The notes beneath the pieces were generated by a model that was not told the origin of the DNA, made no database searches, and was given only the letters and a program-made list of their open reading frames with translations. The position numbers were made by a program, and so were the translations under genes. From Sacculina carcini (Eukaryota > Arthropoda > Thecostraca > Sacculinidae), in assembly GCA_916048095.2 (NCBI GenBank), contig OU696585.1, positions 6,359,460 through 6,423,459 on the forward strand: 64,000 bases of DNA, written 5' to 3'. The number at the start of each line of letters is the position of its first letter. Positions within the stretch are counted from its first letter, which is position 1. Of the stretch, positions 56,576 through 64,000 are shown piece by piece.

Positions 56576-57595
56576 TTTTAACTACTATCAAAACAATTCT
56601 GGCACTCAATCCAGTTAATCATTCATTTATAATCGTGTATAATCAATATAATCAAACCTAGGTAACGGGAGCGGGGATCACGCCAGTCGATGCACGCCCT
56701 CGTCGACTCTCTACGTTGGTCCGACTGGCGGGGTCAATATTCTACCATCTACTCCTCGTAAACCAGCAATAGTAGAGCTATACAAATTACACCACTGTGT
56801 AGAGAATTTTCTATACTACAAGATAGGCTATATTTTAAATCGAAAAAATTTCAAAATTCCAATCTACATTACAAATTGTATTTAAACTCCACGCGTCCGA
56901 TTTTCTATACTTTTTTCTCTATTTCTCAGCAACTAAATATCACACATCTAAATAAATAATACCATCATGCTGGCAATTTTGCTTTCTACAACACGGTATA
57001 TATTTCCATTTTCCAGAGTGTATTAAAAAAGTTACGGCGGTGTGAAGTCAAAATGACAAAGTCAAAAAGGCAAAATTAGCACTGAAAAAAGTTAATATTT
57101 TGGTAAATATTTTGGTCAATACTCCTCATAAACCAGAAATGGCACAGCCAAAAGAGAAGACTGAAATGACGTATAATTATAGGTATCGTTGTATTTTTCA
57201 ATAGTTCATTATAGGTGCCGTTCAGACAGAGGTCTTCATGCAGTAATCAGAGCGCCACCTAGTGACAACTACTGGAAGCAGAACTCGACCGTCGAGACGT
57301 GGCGGCATATCGTCGTTTGATGTTAATTTGCGGTGTTCGTTTGATGTTGATTGAAGTCCCTATTGATTCATTAACTGATTCAATGATTGATATGATTATC
57401 AGCTAGACTTATTTTAGATGCGTGTGCGAGTGTGTAAAAAGTGTATATAGTCATGAAATGCACGAAAGTGGCCATTTGATATACATTTTTCACGTTGAGA
57501 AGCACATGAAGTCTCAAATTTATATTACTGGGTCAATTGATCAGCTCTAGTTGACCTCATCGTTCAAATAAGTCAGATCCAGATCAAAAATCTGT
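56576..57595 (+). repeat. U2 spacer, haplotype C
   Basis: 1020 bp between elements 9 and 10. Confidence 0.9.
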
Positions 57596-57631
57596 ATCGC
57601 TTCTCGGCCTCAGGCTAAGATCAAAGTGTAG
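57596..57631 (+). pseudogene. U2 5' fragment at insertion 10
   Basis: U2 1-36, normal sequence; one extra C follows. Confidence 0.93.
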
Positions 57632-57632
57632 C

Positions 57633-58979
57633 ATTCTGCATTCTGCTCTTGCCCCCTGGCAAAAACTTGACTCCCTTCGCTCTTTTATCACTCCTATTCT
57701 CACTCACCCTCTTCGTCTAGGCCTCCTCACTAAAACAAGCCTTAGCCGACTACAACGAGAAATCGTGTGGAAGGTGAAGGGCTTGCTCAATCTACCGTCT
57801 CGCTCTACTCTTCACTATCTTTTCTCTCCTACTTCTTGTGGCGGCATTGGGCTGAGTGATCTGTGTCAAGAGGCGGACATCTTGCTTGTTTCGTCATCGC
57901 TGCAGCTATTGCACTGCAAAGACGCTCGTGTAGCGACCCTGGCACTCGATCAGTTGCGGCGTGTCGTTGCCGGCAGGGTGCAGTCGGAGCCCACCACACA
58001 GCAGCTGGTGGACTACCTCAACGGGTGCCGAATGCGTCAAGGAGGCGGCTACGCCACGCGCACGTCGCGCACGCGAGTCGCCTTCAGGACCATTATGGCC
58101 AGATCGGCTCTCCGTTGGGGACCTACTGCGGACGGTGTACCCGCACTGTTCCTCAACGGCAAGGAGGTGTCTCCGCGCAAGTCATCTGCGATCATCCGAG
58201 ATGAAGTGCGCAAATGGCGGCAGGCGAAGCTGGTTGGGCTGCCGCACCAGGGCAAAGTGATGTCCAGTGTGGCGGAGCAGCCAGTTAGCTCGCACTACAC
58301 CTACAACGGTAGTTTCACGCGGTTTGCCGAGTGGCGCTTTGTGCACCGGGCCCGTCTGGGTCTAGTGCCACTCAATGGCTACTCCCGTGGAGCGCAGGCA
58401 GTCAATACCAGCTGCCGCCGTTGTGGGTACGCCAATGAGACCCTCCCGCACGTGCTCACACACTGTCGTGTGCACAGCGCCGCACAGCAACACAGGCACA
58501 ATGCTATTCTGGCACGCCTGGTGCGCGCGCTGCCGGCTGCTGATCGGACAGGTGGAAACACTCGCGTCAACCAACGCGTTCCTGGCAGCACGTCGACACT
58601 ACGGCCTGACCTCATCGTCACTCGAGGCAACCAGGTCGTAATTGTCGACGTCACAGTGGCGTTTGAGAACGGCTGTCAGGCATTCCAGTCAGCAGCTGAT
58701 GAAAAGGTCGCCAAATACGCGGAGTTGGCGGCCGAAATACGGTCCCGGGGCAAGCAGGTGGATCTGCTAGCCTTTGTTGTGGGCTCGCTCGGCACCTGGT
58801 GGAAAGGTAACGAGCGTGTCCTGGGCCGCCTGCACATCAGTCGTCGCTACAGCCGACTCATGCGACGGCTGATGGTGTCGGAGACGCTGCGGTGGTCACG
58901 TGACGTGTATGTCGAACATGTCACGGGCCATCGGCAGTACGCGGAGCCCGCTCCCAGAGCGGACACATATCTTCTGTAA
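57633..58979 (+). pseudogene. Retrotransposon ORF remnant, residues 1073-1520 (element 10)
   Basis: Open throughout; identical in reading to the other two remnants as far as I can see. Confidence 0.88.
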
Positions 58980-59496
58980 GCACACTCACACACGCACACA
59001 TCTCTTATCAATATGTATGCCTTAGTCATATTGCGTGTGTTATGTATATGTATGTATGTGTGTATGTATGTATGTGTGTGTGTATGTATGTGCCAGGCGG
59101 TGTCCTGCGACATTTATAATTGTTATTGAATTGTCTAATGATATATGTATGTGTATGTATTTGCGAATGTGTGCGTGTGTGTGTGTATGTGTGGATGTGT
59201 GTGTGTGTGTATGTATGTGCCAGGCGGTGTCCTGCGACATTTATAACTGTTATTGAATTGTCTAATTATATATGTATGTGTATGTATTTGCGAATGTATG
59301 TGCGTCTCTGTGTGTGTGTGTATGGGTGTGTGTGTGTGTAGGAGTGTGCGTGTGTATTGTCATGTGACAATTACAAATATTATTTTCAATGTAACTTAAA
59401 TCTTAATGATAGCCATCTACCACATGCCATGTGGCATTGTTTGTATACCTGGCAATTGTGTAAATTTGTTTTTTATCATGTGCTAATAAAAGAAAA
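57633..59496 (+). mobile_element. Element 10, 1864-bp 5' truncation
   Basis: Third copy of the triplet. Private change CTAATTATATATG for CTAATGATATATG near 59266, and GATAGCC near 59411, a variant shared with element 3. Confidence 0.93.
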
Positions 59497-59645
59497 TATC
59501 TGTTCTTTTCAGCTTAATATCTGAAACGTCCCCTACATGGGGACCAGTATATTAAACTGATTTTTGCAGATTGGCGGGGTCACAGGGCTTGCTCTGTTCC
59601 TGCCGCGGGTCGACCCGGTATTGCACTACATCCGGGAACGGTCCA
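59497..59645 (+). pseudogene. U2 3' fragment after insertion 10
   Basis: U2 37-185. Confidence 0.93.
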
Positions 59646-60665
59646 TTTTAACTACTATCAAAACAATTCTGGCACTCAATCCAGTTAATCATTCATTTAT
59701 AATCGTGTATAATCAATATAATCAAACCTAGGTAACGGGAGCGGGGATCACGCCAGTCGATGCACGCCCTCGTCGACTCTCTACGTTGGTCCGACTGGCG
59801 GGGTCAATATTCTACCATCTACTCCTCGTAAACCAGCAATAGTAGAGCTATACAAATTACACCACTGTGTAGAGAATTTTCTATACTACAAGATAGGCTA
59901 TATTTTAAATCGAAAAAATTTCAAAATTCCAATCTACATTACAAATTGTATTTAAACTCCACGCGTCCGATTTTCTATACTTTTTTCTCTATTTCTCAGC
60001 AACTAAATATCACACATCTAAATAAATAATACCATCATGCTGGCAATTTTGCTTTCTACAACACGGTATATATTTCCATTTTCCAGAGTGTATTAAAAAA
60101 GTTACGGCGGTGTGAAGTCAAAATGACAAAGTCAAAAAGGCAAAATTAGCACTGAAAAAAGTTAATATTTTGGTAAATATTTTGGTCAATACTCCTCATA
60201 AACCAGAAATGGCACAGCCAAAAGAGAAGACTGAAATGACGTATAATTATAGGTATCGTTGTATTTTTCAATAGTTCATTATAGGTGCCGTTCAGACAGA
60301 GGTCTTCATGCAGTAATCAGAGCGCCACCTAGTGACAACTACTGGAAGCAGAACTCGACCGTCGAGACGTGGCGGCATATCGTCGTTTGATGTTAATTTG
60401 CGGTGTTCGTTTGATGTTGATTGAAGTCCCTATTGATTCATTAACTGATTCAATGATTGATATGATTATCAGCTAGACTTATTTTAGATGCGTGTGCGAG
60501 TGTGTAAAAAGTGTATATAGTCATGAAATGCACGAAAGTGGCCATTTGATATACATTTTTCACGTTGAGAAGCACATGAAGTCTCAAATTTATATTACTG
60601 GGTCAATTGATCAGCTCTAGTTGACCTCATCGTTCAAATAAGTCAGATCCAGATCAAAAATCTGT
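59646..60665 (+). repeat. U2 spacer, haplotype C
   Basis: 1020 bp; island at 59731-59803, CTCF-like site at 60322-60335. Confidence 0.9.
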
Positions 60666-60850
60666 ATCGCTTCTCGGCCTCAGGCTAAGATCAAAGTGTA
60701 GTATCTGTTCTTTTCAGCTTAATATCTGAAACGTCCCCTACATGGGGACCAGTATATTAAACTGATTTTTGCAGATTGGCGGGGTCACAGGGCTTGCTCT
60801 GTTCCTGCCGCGGGTCGACCCGGTATTGCACTACATCCGGGAACGGTCCA
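60666..60850 (+). ncRNA. U2: U2 snRNA gene 27
   Basis: Uninterrupted copy, C-type unit. Confidence 0.95.
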
Positions 60851-61870
60851 TTTTAACTACTATCAAAACAATTCTGGCACTCAATCCAGTTAATCATTCA
60901 TTTATAATCGTGTATAATCAATATAATCAAACCTAGGTAACGGGAGCGGGGATCACGCCAGTCGATGCACGCCCTCGTCGACTCTCTACGTTGGTCCGAC
61001 TGGCGGGGTCAATATTCTACCATCTACTCCTCGTAAACCAGCAATAGTAGAGCTATACAAATTACACCACTGTGTAGAGAATTTTCTATACTACAAGATA
61101 GGCTATATTTTAAATCGAAAAAATTTCAAAATTCCAATCTACATTACAAATTGTATTTAAACTCCACGCGTCCGATTTTCTATACTTTTTTCTCTATTTC
61201 TCAGCAACTAAATATCACACATCTAAATAAATAATACCATCATGCTGGCAATTTTGCTTTCTACAACACGGTATATATTTCCATTTTCCAGAGTGTATTA
61301 AAAAAGTTACGGCGGTGTGAAGTCAAAATGACAAAGTCAAAAAGGCAAAATTAGCACTGAAAAAAGTTAATATTTTGGTAAATATTTTGGTCAATACTCC
61401 TCATAAACCAGAAATGGCACAGCCAAAAGAGAAGACTGAAATGACGTATAATTATAGGTATCGTTGTATTTTTCAATAGTTCATTATAGGTGCCGTTCAG
61501 ACAGAGGTCTTCATGCAGTAATCAGAGCGCCACCTAGTGACAACTACTGGAAGCAGAACTCGACCGTCGAGACGTGGCGGCATATCGTCGTTTGATGTTA
61601 ATTTGCGGTGTTCGTTTGATGTTGATTGAAGTCCCTATTGATTCATTAACTGATTCAATGATTGATATGATTATCAGCTAGACTTATTTTAGATGCGTGT
61701 GCGAGTGTGTAAAAAGTGTATATAGTCATGAAATGCACGAAAGTGGCCATTTGATATACATTTTTCACGTTGAGAAGCACATGAAGTCTCAAATTTATAT
61801 TACTGGGTCAATTGATCAGCTCTAGTTGACCTCATCGTTCAAATAAGTCAGATCCAGATCAAAAATCTGT
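60851..61870 (+). repeat. U2 spacer, haplotype C
   Basis: 1020 bp; island at 60936-61008. Confidence 0.9.
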
Positions 61871-62055
61871 ATCGCTTCTCGGCCTCAGGCTAAGATCAAA
61901 GTGTAGTATCTGTTCTTTTCAGCTTAATATCTGAAACGTCCCCTACATGGGGACCAGTATATTAAACTGATTTTTGCAGATTGGCGGGGTCACAGGGCTT
62001 GCTCTGTTCCTGCCGCGGGTCGACCCGGTATTGCACTACATCCGGGAACGGTCCA
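61871..62055 (+). ncRNA. U2: U2 snRNA gene 28
   Basis: Uninterrupted copy, C-type unit. Confidence 0.95.
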
Positions 62056-63075
62056 TTTTAACTACTATCAAAACAATTCTGGCACTCAATCCAGTTAATC
62101 ATTCATTTATAATCGTGTATAATCAATATAATCAAACCTAGGTAACGGGAGCGGGGATCACGCCAGTCGATGCACGCCCTCGTCGACTCTCTACGTTGGT
62201 CCGACTGGCGGGGTCAATATTCTACCATCTACTCCTCGTAAACCAGCAATAGTAGAGCTATACAAATTACACCACTGTGTAGAGAATTTTCTATACTACA
62301 AGATAGGCTATATTTTAAATCGAAAAAATTTCAAAATTCCAATCTACATTACAAATTGTATTTAAACTCCACGCGTCCGATTTTCTATACTTTTTTCTCT
62401 ATTTCTCAGCAACTAAATATCACACATCTAAATAAATAATACCATCATGCTGGCAATTTTGCTTTCTACAACACGGTATATATTTCCATTTTCCAGAGTG
62501 TATTAAAAAAGTTACGGCGGTGTGAAGTCAAAATGACAAAGTCAAAAAGGCAAAATTAGCACTGAAAAAAGTTAATATTTTGGTAAATATTTTGGTCAAT
62601 ACTCCTCATAAACCAGAAATGGCACAGCCAAAAGAGAAGACTGAAATGACGTATAATTATAGGTATCGTTGTATTTTTCAATAGTTCATTATAGGTGCCG
62701 TTCAGACAGAGGTCTTCATGCAGTAATCAGAGCGCCACCTAGTGACAACTACTGGAAGCAGAACTCGACCGTCGAGACGTGGCGGCATATCGTCGTTTGA
62801 TGTTAATTTGCGGTGTTCGTTTGATGTTGATTGAAGTCCCTATTGATTCATTAACTGATTCAATGATTGATATGATTATCAGCTAGACTTATTTTAGATG
62901 CGTGTGCGAGTGTGTAAAAAGTGTATATAGTCATGAAATGCACGAAAGTGGCCATTTGATATACATTTTTCACGTTGAGAAGCACATGAAGTCTCAAATT
63001 TATATTACTGGGTCAATTGATCAGCTCTAGTTGACCTCATCGTTCAAATAAGTCAGATCCAGATCAAAAATCTGT
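62056..63075 (+). repeat. U2 spacer, haplotype C
   Basis: 1020 bp; island at 62141-62213. Confidence 0.9.
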
Positions 63076-63260
63076 ATCGCTTCTCGGCCTCAGGCTAAGA
63101 TCAAAGTGTAGTATCTGTTCTTTTCAGCTTAATATCTGAAACGTCCCCTACATGGGGACCAGTATATTAAACTGATTTTTGCAGATTGGCGGGGTCACAG
63201 GGCTTGCTCTGTTCCTGCCGCGGGTCGACCCGGTATTGCACTACATCCGGGAACGGTCCA
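63076..63260 (+). ncRNA. U2: U2 snRNA gene 29
   Basis: Uninterrupted copy, last in the window. Confidence 0.95.
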
Positions 63261-64000
63261 TTTTAACTACTATCAAAACAATTCTGGCACTCAATCCAGT
63301 TAATCATTCATTTATAATCGTGTATAATCAATATAATCAAACCTAGGTAACGGGAGCGGGGATCACGCCAGTCGATGCACGCCCTCGTCGACTCTCTACG
63401 TTGGTCCGACTGGCGGGGTCAATATTCTACCATCTACTCCTCGTAAACCAGCAATAGTAGAGCTATACAAATTACACCACTGTGTAGAGAATTTTCTATA
63501 CTACAAGATAGGCTATATTTTAAATCGAAAAAATTTCAAAATTCCAATCTACATTACAAATTGTATTTAAACTCCACGCGTCCGATTTTCTATACTTTTT
63601 TCTCTATTTCTCAGCAACTAAATATCACACATCTAAATAAATAATACCATCATGCTGGCAATTTTGCTTTCTACAACACGGTATATATTTCCATTTTCCA
63701 GAGTGTATTAAAAAAGTTACGGCGGTGTGAAGTCAAAATGACAAAGTCAAAAAGGCAAAATTAGCACTGAAAAAAGTTAATATTTTGGTAAATATTTTGG
63801 TCAATACTCCTCATAAACCAGAAATGGCACAGCCAAAAGAGAAGACTGAAATGACGTATAATTATAGGTATCGTTGTATTTTTCAATAGTTCATTATAGG
63901 TGCCGTTCAGACAGAGGTCTTCATGCAGTAATCAGAGCGCCACCTAGTGACAACTACTGGAAGCAGAACTCGACCGTCGAGACGTGGCGGCATATCGTCG
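63261..64000 (+). repeat. U2 spacer, partial, haplotype C
   Basis: 740 bp, cut by the window end after the CTCF-like site (63937-63950). Tail TTGTATTT, 6 A and CGACC are seen; the array clearly continues. Confidence 0.9.

Larger units (their letters stand above)
1..64000 (+). repeat. Tandem U2 snRNA gene array, ~1.2 kb unit
   Basis: The whole window is one head-to-tail array. Uninterrupted units measure 1203 to 1206 bp from one U2 start to the next, for example 702 to 1905 to 3109. I count 29 U2 loci, 19 uninterrupted and 10 split by a retrotransposon. No unit is inverted. The units are nearly identical, differing at a handful of marker sites, which is the pattern of concerted evolution. Tandem U2 arrays are known from several animals. 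Copy number and order depend on a correct assembly of a difficult repeat. Confidence 0.95.

Noticed and set aside
1-64000. CRISPR array or bacterial operon
   Set aside because: The repeats are 1.2-kb gene units with U2 snRNA, not short repeats with unique spacers, and there is no bacterial gene.

Overview
This is eukaryotic, probably animal, nuclear DNA: a head-to-tail array of U2 small nuclear RNA genes, all on the + strand, colonised by one family of site-specific non-LTR retrotransposons. The evidence is a repeat of about 1.2 kb. Each unit carries a 185-nt U2 gene with the stem I start, GUAGUA branch-point recognition sequence, AUAUUAAA, Sm site and 3' stem-loops. The retrotransposon has N-terminal zinc fingers, a reverse transcriptase, a CCHC finger and a restriction-like endonuclease. 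I cannot name the species. Nothing prokaryotic was found; ORF starts upstream of the first ATG in this window are GTG or TTG and are not real starts in a eukaryote.

Layout: I count 29 U2 loci. Nineteen are uninterrupted (starts 702, 1905, 3109, 10876, 12079, 13282, 14486, 15689, 20470, 21673, 36276, 37481, 39937, 47841, 49046, 50251, 60666, 61871, 63076). Ten are split by an insertion. Every 3' junction is the same: the element ends in AAAA and U2 resumes at nucleotide 37, so the target is GUAG|UA, inside the branch-point recognition sequence. Three insertions are full length (22912-28407, 29611-35106, 41176-46671; 5496 bp each). One lacks about 100 bp at the 5' end but keeps the whole ORF (4324-9708). 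Three are 1864-bp 5' truncations (51493, 54563, 57633), two are 578-bp truncations (16937, 18725) and one is a 74-bp stub (38693). The target, the restriction-like endonuclease and the domain order fit the U2-targeting lineage known as Utopia.

How it works together: the element lies in the U2 sense direction, so a U2 promoter could drive a transcript of 36 nt of U2 followed by the element. That leader contains no AUG before the 1520-aa ORF. The zinc fingers and endonuclease would cut U2 genes and the RT would prime cDNA from the nick. Spacers fall into three marker haplotypes (A, B, C) and the insertions into three or four junction classes. The ten insertions therefore come from only about five integration events, amplified by unequal crossing over.

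Most unusual points: every U2 spacer carries a 73-bp block about 85% identical to part of the element's own ORF, with mainly synonymous differences. Every unit carries a CTCF-like motif. The full-length element starts with a strong 5' splice-site match followed by a 274-nt AG-free, pyrimidine-rich leader. Two insertions share a GATCAAAG filler at the 5' junction.

Spacer haplotype markers, in order: tail (TTTAATTTAAC or TTGTATTTAAAC), A-run (5 or 6 A before GTTACGG), CTACC or CGACC before GTCGAGAC, and GCGAG or GCAAG before TGTGTAAAAAG. A = TTTAATTT/5/CTACC/GCGAG. B = TTGTATTT/5/CGACC/GCAAG. C = TTGTATTT/6/CGACC/GCGAG.
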